The notes: generated by a model from the letters alone, not told the origin. 64,000 nucleotides of DNA from Clostridia bacterium DTU025 (GCA_001513145.1 LFSP01000043.1:1-64000), one strand, 5' to 3'. Shown: positions 42,687 through 51,786, numbered from the stretch's first letter. Made by a program: numbers and translations.

Positions 42687-44288
42687 TTGAGGATGAGACG
42701 TCCGGTGCCGCTTGGCACTGTGGAGAGCGCGCCGCCAGGGGGAGGCGTCGTCGCCCGCGTCGAGGAGCTGCGGAGGCTCCTCGCTGAAAGCAGCGACGTG
42801 CTGGTCAGGTATTTCGGTGGAGACGGGGGTGGGGAAGGCCAGGGCGCCCAGCTGGACGCCGCCATCCTATGGATCGATGGGTTGGCGGACCTCTCCCTGA
42901 TGACGCAGGGCGTGGTCGGGCCGCTGAGCGCGGCGGTGGATGACTACGCCAGGGGTCGGAGCGGGCGGGGCGCGGACGAGTGTGGCCACGCGGAGCAGGA
43001 CGAGGGGGCGCCCCTTCAGACCCTTGGGCAGCCTTTCCGCATGGAGGAGCACCGGCTCTCTGCGGCGGCAGTGCGGCGGCTTCGCGACCCTGCCGAGGCC
43101 GCGATGCTCGCCGTGCGCGGCCACACGCTGGTCATCAGCGCAGGCGACCCGGACATCCTGGCCTGCAACACCTCCGCTTACTTCGGCAGGCAGGTGCAGG
43201 AGCCGTCGAACGAGTCCACCATCACCGGCTCCAAGGAGAGCTTCGTGGAGTCGCTGCGGGTGAACACGTCGCTGATACGTCAGCGCGTCGCCAGCCCCAG
43301 GCTGCGGGTGGAGGAGCTCTCGATAGGCCGCATCAGCCGAACCAAGGTTGCCGTGATTCACATCGACGGCATCGCCAACGACGCCGTCGTGAACGAGGTC
43401 AGGCAGAGGTTGTCCATGGTGGACGTGGACGCCGTTCACGAGCTAGGGCACCTCAAAGAGCTCATAGCCGACGCGCCGTATTCCCTGTTCACCACTATGC
43501 TGCGCACGGAGAGGCCTGACCGGGTGGCGGCGGCGCTCCTTGAGGGCAGGGTGGCGCTCCTGGCGGACTCCACCCCCTTCGCCATGGTGGTCCCCCAGAC
43601 GTTCATCATGACCATGACTACTCCCGAGGACTACTACGAACGTTTCTCCATCGGCACGGCGACCAGGGTCATCAGGATCCTGGCCTTCATCGTGTCGCTG
43701 CTGCTTCCTGCGTCCTACGTTGCGGTCATCACCTTCCACCAGGAGCTGTTGCCGACGCCATTGATCCTCAGCATCGCAGCCCAGCGGGAGGGGATCCCCT
43801 TCCCGGCGGCGTTTGAGGCGATACTCATGGAGCTCACCTTCGAAGTGGTGAGGGAGGCCGGGATAAGGCTGCCCAGGCTGGTGGGGCCCACCGTCAGCAT
43901 CGTGGGGGTGCTGGTGCTGGGGGATGCCGCCATCAGATCCGGGCTGGTGTCGCCCATAATGGTGATCGTGGTGGCCGCCACAGGAGTGGCCTCCTTCACG
44001 GCGCCGTCATACAGCACCGCCATGGCAGTGCGGGTGCTGAGGTTCGTCTTCCTCGCGGCCGGTTCGGCGCTGGGGCTGTATGGGGTTACCGTATGCCTTC
44101 TCACGTTGCTGGCGCACCTTACCGCCCTGGAGTCCTTCGGCGTGCCGTACATGTCTCCGGTGGCGCCGCTGGTGCCAGAGGACCTGCGAGACGCCCTCTG
44201 GCGGGTGCCGTGGTGGCTGATGAGGCGACGGCCTTCGGAGGTGCAACCCAAGGACACGCGGAGACATCGGGGAGGCGAAGGCAGTTGA
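42687..44288 (+). CDS. Spore germination protein, GerA (GerAA/GerKA) family
   Basis: A 533-aa subunit of a nutrient germinant receptor in the inner spore membrane. The family segments are PSNESTITGSKESFVESLRVNTSLIR, RTKVAVIHIDGIAN, the ELIADAPYSLFTTMLRTERPD stretch and a C-terminal membrane part with helices including RILAFIVSLLLPASYVAV and ILMELTFEVVREAGIRLP. The N-terminal cytoplasmic region has a Gly/Glu-rich insert. The start is TTG 42687 (or ATG 42693) after GGTGAGGG. Its stop overlaps the next gene by 4 bp. It shows that the host makes endospores. Confidence 0.93.
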   Translation: MRMRRPVPLGTVESAPPGGGVVARVEELRRLLAESSDVLVRYFGGDGGGEGQGAQLDAAILWIDGLADLSLMTQGVVGPLSAAVDDYARGRSGRGADECGHAEQDEGAPLQTLGQPFRMEEHRLSAAAVRRLRDPAEAAMLAVRGHTLVISAGDPDILACNTSAYFGRQVQEPSNESTITGSKESFVESLRVNTSLIRQRVASPRLRVEELSIGRISRTKVAVIHIDGIANDAVVNEVRQRLSMVDVDAVHELGHLKELIADAPYSLFTTMLRTERPDRVAAALLEGRVALLADSTPFAMVVPQTFIMTMTTPEDYYERFSIGTATRVIRILAFIVSLLLPASYVAVITFHQELLPTPLILSIAAQREGIPFPAAFEAILMELTFEVVREAGIRLPRLVGPTVSIVGVLVLGDAAIRSGLVSPIMVIVVAATGVASFTAPSYSTAMAVRVLRFVFLAAGSALGLYGVTVCLLTLLAHLTALESFGVPYMSPVAPLVPEDLRDALWRVPWWLMRRRPSEVQPKDTRRHRGGEGS

Positions 44289-46618
44289 AAAGGGCAGGCG
44301 GCGTGTCAGGCCGCAGCCTTGGGGCTCTGGCGATCCTTGTGCGACTCACCATACTGGTCACCTCGCTGCCGTGGTCAGGCGGGGACTTCCCGCACCAGAG
44401 CGCGTGGATAGCGGCGGCCGCCGGGTCGGTGCTGGCAGTCCCATTCATGTGGCTCATGGTTGCGGCAGTGTCAGGGGACCCGCCGGAGAGCCTCATAGCC
44501 AAGGCACGCAGCCGTATCGGACGCTGGGCAGTGCCGGTGCTGGCGCCGGTGGTGGCTGGGTACTGGCTCATCACCGCAGCGACGTACCTAAGAACCACAG
44601 CCGAGGCGTTCGTCGTGTCGTCCATGCCGTCAACGCCAGTGGCGGTGCTGATGCTGCCCCTAGCCGTGGTGAGCGCCGGGATCGCCCGGCGAGGCATAGG
44701 GTTGGTGTGCGCCCTTGCTGACCTGCTGGGGATCGTGGCCTGCGCTGTCGTGCTGTTGGTGGTGGCCGCCACGGCGGGGCAGTTCCAGCTCTTGAACCTC
44801 AAGCCTCCGCTGCCTGACGGCGTGTCAGTGCTGACGGTTCAAGTGGTGGAGACCGCGCACCTGTGGAGCCCGGCGAGCCTGATCTGGATGGTCTACCCCC
44901 GGATCACCGACGAGAAGAAGCGAAGTCCCCTCAGGGCGCTCTTGGCCGCGGTGGGGGTTGGGGGATTCCTCATCGTGGTGGTGCGCGTCGCCATCGCGGC
45001 CGCCCTCGGGCCCCTCGTGGATCAGCTGCCTTACCTCTTCTATGACCTCGCCCGCGTGGCGACGATAGGAGGTTTCCTTGACCAGGTCGAGGTGCTGGTG
45101 ATGGGCACGTGGCTGTTGGGCACCGGGGCCGTCATGGCCGGGCTGTACTGGGCGGCGGCGGAGGCCATCGGTGAAGCGCTGTCGGTACATGCCAGAGGTA
45201 TCTTCACGTATCCACTGGCCGCAGCCAGCGCCGTGCTGGGGCTTTCCATGTTCGAGGACGCGATGGAGCTGCGCAACTTCATATCGCTGAGGGGTTCAGG
45301 CGCACTGGAGCTGGCCGTCATAGTGGGCATATCTGTATTGATGCTCATTGGAGACTGGCTGAGGCGCCCGAGAGGGCGGCAGACCGCCGCCTGTGTGCTG
45401 GCGCTGTGCTTCATCGCCGCCGGCACGTCAGGCTGCTGGGACAGGCGGGAGATCGAGACCCTCGGCTTCGTGACGGCATGTGCCATCGACACTGCCGACG
45501 CCGGAAGCAGGCCTGCAGATGCCGGCCTAGTGCAGGTGTCGGTGCAGCTGGTAAAGCCCTGGGCGCTGAGCATGGGGGAGAGGGACAGCACGCGTGAGAG
45601 GGCCTTCTCCACCGAGACCGCAACTGGGCTCACGGTGTTCGAGGCCGTCAGGAACCTGAACGAAGCATCGCCGCGCAGGCCCTTCTGGTCGCACAACAGG
45701 TGGCTGCTGTTTGGCGAGGACTTCGCCAGGGCCGGGGTGGAAACGGCCCTGGACTTCTTCGCAAGGGACGGCGAGACCAGGATCCTGACGCAGATGGCGG
45801 TGCTTGACGGTGGGCGCGGATGGGATCTGCTCTGGGCCGAGTTCGAGATGGAGCCGCTGCCGGCCGAGGGAGGACGGGGAATGCTCCTCGGGGCGACGTC
45901 TGCCATAGGAACCACAGTATCCACCACACTGAAAGACTTCCTCATCGCACTGGAGGATCCAGGCGCTGATCCTGTGGCGCCGCGCGTGGTCATCGTGGCG
46001 TACTCCGACAAGCCTTCAGTGTCGGGTGACCTGCTGAGGGATGAGATAGAGACCACAGCCCAGCTCAGCGGCCTAGCCGTGTTCCGCGACGACAGGCTCG
46101 TGGGGTGGCTGGACCGGGCCCAGACCAGGGGCTACAACTGGATCCGCGGGAAGGTGGATTCCACGATCATATCGATCCCGGCGCCTGACGCCGACGACCC
46201 TCACGATTTCAGGCAGTACCTGTCCCTGGAGGTGCTGCGGGCCGGGTCGCGCGTGAGGGTGGAGGCGGATGACGAGTCAGGAAAGGTGCGGGCCACAGTG
46301 GAAGTGACGGTGAAAGCTGCCATAGGCGAAGCCCGCCCCCCGCTGAAGCTGGAACAGGAGGAGGTAGTCTTCTCCAGGATCGAGCAGCTCATGGCCGAAG
46401 AGGTGCGCCGCGAGGCGCTGGATGCGGTGGAGCACGCCCAGAGGCTCGAAGCCGACATTTTCGGCTTCGGAAGGCTGCTGATGGCCTCGGATCCGAAGGC
46501 GTGGAGACGACTCGAGGACAGGTGGCGCCAGGTGTTCCGCGAGATGGAGGTGGACGTGCAGGTGAAGGCCACGATAAGGCGAACGGGACTTGCCAGCGGC
46601 CGGTTCACCGTGCGCTAG
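44285..46618 (+). CDS. GerB-GerC fusion: germination permease joined to Ger(x)C lipoprotein
   Basis: One uninterrupted 777-aa frame covers two normally separate germinant receptor subunits. Residues 1 to about 365 are a GerB-type permease of about ten helices (LGALAILVRLTILVTSLPW; WSPASLIWMVYPRI). Residues about 366-777 are Ger(x)C: a signal-like helix (QTAACVLALCFIAAGTSG), lipobox Cys384 and the family opening CWDRREIETLGFV, then FWSHNRWLLFGEDFA and a C-terminal domain. Sizes add up to two normal proteins. An internal ATG (45341) falls in the last GerB helix and could start a separate GerC, but lacks a good ribosome site. The start is TTG 44285, 11 bp after GGGGAGG, overlapping the GerA gene by 4 bp. 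Confidence 0.88.
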   Translation: MKRAGGVSGRSLGALAILVRLTILVTSLPWSGGDFPHQSAWIAAAAGSVLAVPFMWLMVAAVSGDPPESLIAKARSRIGRWAVPVLAPVVAGYWLITAATYLRTTAEAFVVSSMPSTPVAVLMLPLAVVSAGIARRGIGLVCALADLLGIVACAVVLLVVAATAGQFQLLNLKPPLPDGVSVLTVQVVETAHLWSPASLIWMVYPRITDEKKRSPLRALLAAVGVGGFLIVVVRVAIAAALGPLVDQLPYLFYDLARVATIGGFLDQVEVLVMGTWLLGTGAVMAGLYWAAAEAIGEALSVHARGIFTYPLAAASAVLGLSMFEDAMELRNFISLRGSGALELAVIVGISVLMLIGDWLRRPRGRQTAACVLALCFIAAGTSGCWDRREIETLGFVTACAIDTADAGSRPADAGLVQVSVQLVKPWALSMGERDSTRERAFSTETATGLTVFEAVRNLNEASPRRPFWSHNRWLLFGEDFARAGVETALDFFARDGETRILTQMAVLDGGRGWDLLWAEFEMEPLPAEGGRGMLLGATSAIGTTVSTTLKDFLIALEDPGADPVAPRVVIVAYSDKPSVSGDLLRDEIETTAQLSGLAVFRDDRLVGWLDRAQTRGYNWIRGKVDSTIISIPAPDADDPHDFRQYLSLEVLRAGSRVRVEADDESGKVRATVEVTVKAAIGEARPPLKLEQEEVVFSRIEQLMAEEVRREALDAVEHAQRLEADIFGFGRLLMASDPKAWRRLEDRWRQVFREMEVDVQVKATIRRTGLASGRFTVR

Positions 46619-46623
46619 GCTGG

Positions 46624-46857
46624 ATGAAGACCTTTGCGGTGGCTGTGGTGGTGGCGGGATTTGCGGTTATCTGGGTCGTCGAGCGCAGGGCGCTCACCCG
46701 GAGCCGGGCCAACCGCCGGGAGGTGGTGGCCTTCGCGGCTGTGATGGCCCTGAGCTTCGCGCTGTGCGTCGCGGTGGCGGCGGACCTGCCGGTGCCCAAT
46801 CCCTCCAAGTGGGTGACGGACGCCAGCAGCTGGCTGATGCGGCTGTTCTCGCCATAG
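46624..46857 (+). CDS. Small two-helix membrane protein of the germination locus
   Basis: A 77-aa protein with two hydrophobic helices (TFAVAVVVAGFAVIWVV and VVAFAAVMALSFALCVAV) joined by a basic loop. It starts 5 bp after the GerB-GerC gene, so it is in the same operon. Small membrane proteins of this kind often follow gerABC operons and tune receptor activity; the exact family is not recognised. The ribosome site is weak. Confidence 0.65.
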   Translation: MKTFAVAVVVAGFAVIWVVERRALTRSRANRREVVAFAAVMALSFALCVAVAADLPVPNPSKWVTDASSWLMRLFSP

Positions 46858-46931
46858 CATCGGGCCCGTGCTATACTCGACTCATGACGCAGAAAGCTGC
46901 GTCCAGCTCAGGAAGGGCAGGTGCGGTCTGA

Positions 46932-47876
46932 ATGTTCGTGTTTGACGCTCACTGTGACACCCTCATGGACGTGGTGGCAGGGAAGCGCCGTCTGGCGGAG
47001 ACCGGTAAGGGAGGGCACATCGACATACCCAGGCTAAGGCAGGGAGGCGTCGGCGCCCAGGTGTTCGCGGCATGGATCGAGCGGGAGTTCCTGCCGGGCA
47101 GCGGTGCCAGGCGCGCGTGCCAGTACATAGACGCCTTCTACCGAGAGGTGGAGGACAACCCCGACGACCTGGCCTTCGTCAGGAGCGCTGCCGACCTTGC
47201 CAGGGCCCAGCAGGAAGGCAAGATCGGGGCCATCCTGGCCATCGAGGGCGGCGAGGCGCTGGACGGGTCGGTGGAGATGATAAGGATCTTCCACCGGCTG
47301 GGCGTTCGGCTCATGACCATCACCTGGAGCGACCGAAACGAGCTGGGCGATGGAGCCTACGACCCCACCGGAGGAGGCCTCACCAAGGCAGGGGTTCAGG
47401 TGGTGCGGGAGATGAACCGCATGGGCATGGTGGTGGACGTCTCCCACGCGTCCGATGCAACCTTCTGGAGCATTCTGCAGAACACCACGGGGCCGCTGGT
47501 GGCGTCGCATTCCAACTCCAGGGCGCTGTTCGACCACCCCAGGAACCTCACGGATGAGCAGGTTCGCGCCATCGCAGAGAGGGGAGGAGTGGTCTGCGCC
47601 ACGCTGGTTAAGCCGTTCCTGGGCCCCGGCTACAACTCGGTCGCAGGGGTCGTCGACCACATCGACCACTTCGTGAAGATCGCCGGGGTGGAGCACGTCG
47701 GGATCGGCTCCGACTTCGACGGCGTAGGCCCTGACGGCCTCGTCGACGGCATCGCGGATGCGTCCCAGATAGGCCTGGTGGCCGAGGAGATGCGCCGCAG
47801 GGGACGCCCTGAGCACGAGGTAGAGGCCATAATGGGGCGCAATTTGACGCGCGTCTTCTCCGAAATCATGGGCTAG
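46932..47876 (+). CDS. Membrane dipeptidase (peptidase M19)
   Basis: A 314-aa zinc dipeptidase of the renal dipeptidase family. DAHCDTLMDV holds the first His and Asp, AIEGGEAL the bridging Glu, DVSHASDATFW a His, SHSNSRALFDHPRNLTDEQ another and HVGIGSDFDGVG the last Asp. It splits dipeptides, including those with D-residues, and has no signal peptide despite the name. A -10-like TATACT lies at 46871, giving it its own promoter. Its last 11 bp overlap the convergent DNA methyltransferase. Confidence 0.93.
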   Translation: MFVFDAHCDTLMDVVAGKRRLAETGKGGHIDIPRLRQGGVGAQVFAAWIEREFLPGSGARRACQYIDAFYREVEDNPDDLAFVRSAADLARAQQEGKIGAILAIEGGEALDGSVEMIRIFHRLGVRLMTITWSDRNELGDGAYDPTGGGLTKAGVQVVREMNRMGMVVDVSHASDATFWSILQNTTGPLVASHSNSRALFDHPRNLTDEQVRAIAERGGVVCATLVKPFLGPGYNSVAGVVDHIDHFVKIAGVEHVGIGSDFDGVGPDGLVDGIADASQIGLVAEEMRRRGRPEHEVEAIMGRNLTRVFSEIMG

Positions 47877-48774
47877 GGGCGCCGGCTGCAGACGCTCCTG
47901 CTGCCGCCTGCATCGCCTGCCGAGTCCGTTCCACGCTCTTGGCGAAGTAGAACTCATCGATCTCGAAGCCCACGAAGCTAACGCCAAGGCCGGCGCAGGC
48001 GACGGCCGTGTTGCCCAGCCCCAGGAAGGGATCCAGCACCCTCCTGCACTTCGCGAGGCCGTGCAGCTGGATGCACATCTGCGGGAGCCTGGGTGGGAAC
48101 GTGGCAGGGTGCGGGCGCTGATCCGCGCGGCGCCGTATGGTCTCGTACGGGATGAACCAGGTGTTGCCTCGGCACCGAAGGTCCGCTCGGCCTTCACCGC
48201 CCTCGCCCCATCGGGCGATGTTGGACTTGTCCTGGTACGGAACCCCCACTGCCAGCCTGTCCAGGGGCACGTCGCCGCTGAGGGTGAAATGGAAGATGTA
48301 CTCGTGGCAGTCGTTGACGAAACGATTGCTCCGGATGGGCTTGTAGTGGCCTACGGCGATATCGCTGTCGATGGGCGCCCTGGAGCCCACGTCAGACTGG
48401 CTGATGGCGATGGATTTCACCCAGTGTATCACGTTCTGCAGCTCGAACAGGCCGCGCATGACGAAAGCCACGTCCAGCGGAACCCACGGGTCGCTGGGCT
48501 TGGCGCCTATGTTCAGGAAGAACGAACCCTTGGGCGCGAGCACGCGTGCCACTTCCTTGGCCCAGGTCCTAGTCCACTCGAGGTAATCATCGCGAGGCAC
48601 GGTATCATCGTAGGTGAGGTATCCTGTGCCCAGGTTGTACGGGGGCGAGGTTACCACTACATCTATTGATTCCGGAGCCAGCAGGGAGCGCATCCCTTCG
48701 ATGCAATCCCGTCTGTACAACTCCGCGGTTGGTCCGTTGGGCGCTGACATGTGCACCGAATACTCTGCATTCAA
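47866..48774 (-). CDS. Orphan site-specific DNA methyltransferase (beta group)
   Basis: A 302-aa amino-methyltransferase. The catalytic motif TSPPYNLG comes first and the SAM-binding motif DPFLGLGNTAVAC near the C-terminus, which is the beta-group order of N4-cytosine and N6-adenine enzymes. There is no restriction endonuclease gene nearby, so it is probably an orphan regulatory or epigenetic enzyme. The start is taken as TTG 48774, 9 bp after GAGGTGAT; ATG 48750 is the alternative. The recognition site cannot be read from sequence. It is divergent from tcdA with only 35 bp between. Confidence 0.88.
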   Translation of the reverse strand: MNAEYSVHMSAPNGPTAELYRRDCIEGMRSLLAPESIDVVVTSPPYNLGTGYLTYDDTVPRDDYLEWTRTWAKEVARVLAPKGSFFLNIGAKPSDPWVPLDVAFVMRGLFELQNVIHWVKSIAISQSDVGSRAPIDSDIAVGHYKPIRSNRFVNDCHEYIFHFTLSGDVPLDRLAVGVPYQDKSNIARWGEGGEGRADLRCRGNTWFIPYETIRRRADQRPHPATFPPRLPQMCIQLHGLAKCRRVLDPFLGLGNTAVACAGLGVSFVGFEIDEFYFAKSVERTRQAMQAAAGASAAGAPSP

Positions 48775-48809
48775 CTGGTTATCACCTCGTACGAAAGGGA
48801 GAGCGTCCA

Positions 48810-49517
48810 TTGTCCGATATTCAAAGTGAAGACTGGCGTTCAAGAACTGAGCTCATCATCGGCGCCCGTGGCCTGGCCCGGCTGGAGCGCTCGCGCGTGA
48901 TGGTGGTTGGACTCGGCGGCGTCGGGGCGGCCTGCGTGGAGGCGCTCGCCCGCGCCGGTGTGGGTGCCCTCGACCTGGTGGACGCCGATGTCGTAGCCCC
49001 TTCCAACATCAACCGGCAGCTCATAGCGGATACTACAACCCTGGGGCTCAAGAAGGCCGAGGTGGCCGCCGCCAGGGTGAGGGCGATCAATCCGCAGTGC
49101 GAAGCGGTTGCCCATTCGGTGTGGGTTGACGCCGGCAACGTCGATGCCCTCTTGGCCCGTGCTCCGGATTACGTGGCGGACGCCATCGACTCCATCGGCT
49201 CTAAGATCGAGCTGATCCTCGCGGCGCTCAGGGCCGGCGTGCCGATAGTGTCAAGCATGGGCGCTGGCAACAAGCTGGATCCCACCAGGTTCAGGATAGC
49301 CGATATCTCCAGGACCCACACCTGCCCCATGGCCCGCGCCGTTCGGACTGCCCTGCGCAAGCGCGGCGTGACGGGTGGGTTGACAGTGGTCTTTTCAGAC
49401 GAGCCGCCTGCGAGCCAAGCCAGCCGGCCCCCGGGTTCGTTCGCCCCGGTGCCCCCGGCCGCGGGGCTTGCTATGGCGTCGGCGATACTTCGGGCTCTTC
49501 TGGCCGGTCTTCAATGA
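48810..49517 (+). CDS. tcdA: tRNA threonylcarbamoyladenosine dehydratase TcdA
   Basis: A 235-aa ThiF/E1-like enzyme that uses ATP to cyclise t6A to ct6A at position 37 of ANN-decoding tRNAs. VMVVGLGGVGAACVEALARAG is the nucleotide-binding loop, DLVDADVVAPSNINRQL the Asp/Arg region, DYVADAIDSIGSK the adenylation site and GAGNKLDPTRFRIADISRT a family-specific segment. The start is TTG 48810, 8 bp after AAGGGAG. Its last 47 bp overlap a convergent gene. Confidence 0.9.
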   Translation: MSDIQSEDWRSRTELIIGARGLARLERSRVMVVGLGGVGAACVEALARAGVGALDLVDADVVAPSNINRQLIADTTTLGLKKAEVAAARVRAINPQCEAVAHSVWVDAGNVDALLARAPDYVADAIDSIGSKIELILAALRAGVPIVSSMGAGNKLDPTRFRIADISRTHTCPMARAVRTALRKRGVTGGLTVVFSDEPPASQASRPPGSFAPVPPAAGLAMASAILRALLAGLQ

Positions 49518-50751
49518 GCTGCCACTCGGCGCGCTGGACCGTGCCGGTCGACGGATCCACCACCTTCTCGTCGAGCCAGTAGAGCAGCATCCCATCGTCG
49601 ATGCGGTAGATCCACGCCCGCTTGTACTTCTCCGCCCACTCGAAGATCGTCACCACCGGGCTGTTGTAGGAGGCGTAGCCCACGTAGGCCACCTCTACGG
49701 TGCTGCCTATCACCGGGTCGAACGCGTCGAGGATGTCGCCGGCCTCCATCTTCAGAAGCCCCGTCCGGGGGATCCAGAACCCGCCCGTCAGCGTGCCGGT
49801 GCCGGAGTGCGCCTGGATGGCCGAGTCCTCCATTGCGCCGCTGAACATCCTCTGTATTCTCACTGAAGACCATTTCCTATCGGCAGACAGTATCTCCACG
49901 TTCAGCACCGCGGGGATCGGCAGACTGAAGCCCGTGGCTGGAGACCACGTGCGGATGGAGCCCTGATAGCTGAAGCTCGTTCCGGGCACGACCCAGGACG
50001 GGGCGACGCCGGAGGTCCAGGGCAGGGTGACGTAGCGCTTGGAGACGAACTCCGCCACTACCACGTGGGCGTACCTGTCGTCCTTCAGCACGATCCATTC
50101 CGCCTGGTAGAGCACGAGCCCGGTGTCACTGTCGAAAAGCCAGGTGAAGTAGTGCCCTGCCCCAGCCGGCGCGTAGTCCACTCGAATAGCAGGATGGACG
50201 CCGCTTGAGGACACATACGCCGTTGCGGAGGTATACACGCCTGCCGGGAGGCTCATCTGGAGGGCCTTGACGGCGTTGATGTTCACCCAGAAGTCGCAGA
50301 TGCCCGGATAGCCCGTGGAGAACACGTCGCTCCATGGGATCGGAGGCTGGCCAACGAATATCGTGGAGCTGGTGGCGGCGTAGCGCGACGCCAGCGCCAC
50401 CACATCTGTTCGCATGATCGCCGGGGCAGAGTTCAGCTCGCCAGCCCGCGGGGTCGGCGCGATGACGACGGGCTCGTCGCGGAAGGGATTCTCCACGGTG
50501 TCGGCTGCCACGCGATAGTACGCCCGCAGGCCTTCCGTCACCCAGTCGGGTGCCTCCATGTTCCGCGCGGCGGGCATCAGCGACAACAGCCAGTTGTGCT
50601 CGGTCGACGTGTCTGCCGTGCTCACGGGGGAGTTAAGCTGTGCACGGGACGGCAGCGAAGGCAGGCGCACGTTTGCCGCGCCCAGCGGCTGCGCGAACGC
50701 AAGTAAGGCGATCAGTGCGGCATACAGAGATGCGATGGCTGCTCGTTTCAA
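49471..50751 (-). CDS. Exported protein of unknown function
   Basis: A 426-aa secreted protein. A signal peptide (LKRAAIASLYAALIALLAFA) is followed by a beta-rich body with Tyr/Trp-rich segments (WLFDSDTGLVLYQAEWIVLK; WIYRIDDGMLLYWLDEKVVD). The repeated theme of a strand pair ending LVLYQ/LLYW suggests a repeated fold, but I do not recognise the family. The TTG at 50751 follows GGAGGG by 8 bp. It is convergent with tcdA, overlapping it by 47 bp, and is divergent from the caspase-like gene. Confidence 0.75.
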   Translation of the reverse strand: MKRAAIASLYAALIALLAFAQPLGAANVRLPSLPSRAQLNSPVSTADTSTEHNWLLSLMPAARNMEAPDWVTEGLRAYYRVAADTVENPFRDEPVVIAPTPRAGELNSAPAIMRTDVVALASRYAATSSTIFVGQPPIPWSDVFSTGYPGICDFWVNINAVKALQMSLPAGVYTSATAYVSSSGVHPAIRVDYAPAGAGHYFTWLFDSDTGLVLYQAEWIVLKDDRYAHVVVAEFVSKRYVTLPWTSGVAPSWVVPGTSFSYQGSIRTWSPATGFSLPIPAVLNVEILSADRKWSSVRIQRMFSGAMEDSAIQAHSGTGTLTGGFWIPRTGLLKMEAGDILDAFDPVIGSTVEVAYVGYASYNSPVVTIFEWAEKYKRAWIYRIDDGMLLYWLDEKVVDPSTGTVQRAEWQLIEDRPEEPEVSPTP

Positions 50752-50922
50752 GGATGCATCCCTCCGATACACGTCGACCCGCGGTTCTTCCAGAGATTAT
50801 TCCTCAGTGTTCCCCCGTTCTCCTTCACGCATAGGTAAAGATGAGCTGGGGCGGAACATTGGGGTAATCTGACCAGTCGTAAGTACGTAGAAGGAGTCAC
50901 TGGGCAGCACCGCCTGGGTTCC

Positions 50923-51726
50923 GTGAGGATCCTCACGATAGGGATAGCCGCGTATCTGACGGGAGGCGCGCTGGACGGCCCTGTGAACGATGCCGAACTG
51001 CTCTGCGATGGTCTGGGCACCAACAACCAGCTGGTCAACGAGGCGTGGATTCTCAAGGACGATCAGGCCACGAAGGACGCGATCATCTCCAGCATCCAGA
51101 GCCTGTCCTACGGGCTGGGGTCTGACGACACCTTTATCGTGACCTTCTCCGGGCACGGATACAGGAATCTGGAGGAGTCGCATGAGTACCTCGTGCCCTG
51201 GGATCATGATGGAACTGTCGGTTCGTACATCAGCGATACGGAACTCGGAAACCTAGTGGACCTTTACCTGCCATCCTGCAGGACCGTGTTCATCCTCGAT
51301 GCCTGTTATTCAGGAGGCATGGCCTCGGCCGCCGGCGCTGTACCCGCGGGTATGAAGAGGTCGACCAGCTTTGACCTTATGGCACGGAACATATCCGGTC
51401 CCAACAGGATCGTGATGACTGCCTGCGAAAAGGATGAAGTCTCATACGAATTCCCAGGCCTGCCGATACCGGGCAGAGGGGAGAATACATATGGGCTCTT
51501 CGCCTGGGCGTTCGCGCATGGCATCTGGGGACCCGACTATCCGGCGGACACGGGCCCATACGGTCCTGATGGTCACATCACGTGCGCGGAGGCCTTCAGC
51601 TATGCCTCCGAGATGGTCACGTTTTTCATGGATCAACTCGAGCCGCACTTGCCAGAGGGCCGCCAGACGCCTTGGCTTTACGACCCCTATAACCTAGCGC
51701 CGACTACGTACATCTTCTCGCACTGA
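50923..51726 (+). CDS. Caspase-like cysteine protease (peptidase C14)
   Basis: A 267-aa prokaryotic metacaspase-like protein. The p20-type core is complete: an opening strand (LTIGIAAYLTGGALDGPVND), the catalytic His78 in TFSGHGYR and Cys128 in FILDACYSGG. There is no extra sensor domain, transmembrane helix or signal peptide, so it is a bare protease domain. Metacaspases cut after Arg or Lys, and true caspases after Asp; the preference is not readable here. The GTG start has no good ribosome site (AAGGAG lies 27 bp upstream), so the start may be off. A terminator follows. Confidence 0.88.
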   Translation: MRILTIGIAAYLTGGALDGPVNDAELLCDGLGTNNQLVNEAWILKDDQATKDAIISSIQSLSYGLGSDDTFIVTFSGHGYRNLEESHEYLVPWDHDGTVGSYISDTELGNLVDLYLPSCRTVFILDACYSGGMASAAGAVPAGMKRSTSFDLMARNISGPNRIVMTACEKDEVSYEFPGLPIPGRGENTYGLFAWAFAHGIWGPDYPADTGPYGPDGHITCAEAFSYASEMVTFFMDQLEPHLPEGRQTPWLYDPYNLAPTTYIFSH

Positions 51727-51759
51727 ACTGGCTGATTTCGCATCGGATTGAGCCGCAGC

Positions 51760-51786
51760 GCCGCGCTGGATTCTAGCCAGCGCGGC
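51760..51786 (+). terminator. Intrinsic terminator
   Basis: GCCGCGCTGG, loop ATTCTAG, CCAGCGCGGC, then ATCTTTCTT, 34 bp after the caspase-like gene. Confidence 0.75.

Noticed and set aside
42530-42865. N-terminal extension of the malic enzyme
   Set aside because: The sequence is unlike the family and opposes the germination gene; a strong ribosome site marks GTG 42529.
44093-44284. N-terminal extension of the GerB-GerC frame
   Set aside because: It overlaps the GerA gene in another frame; the TTG at 44285 with GGGGAGG is a better start.
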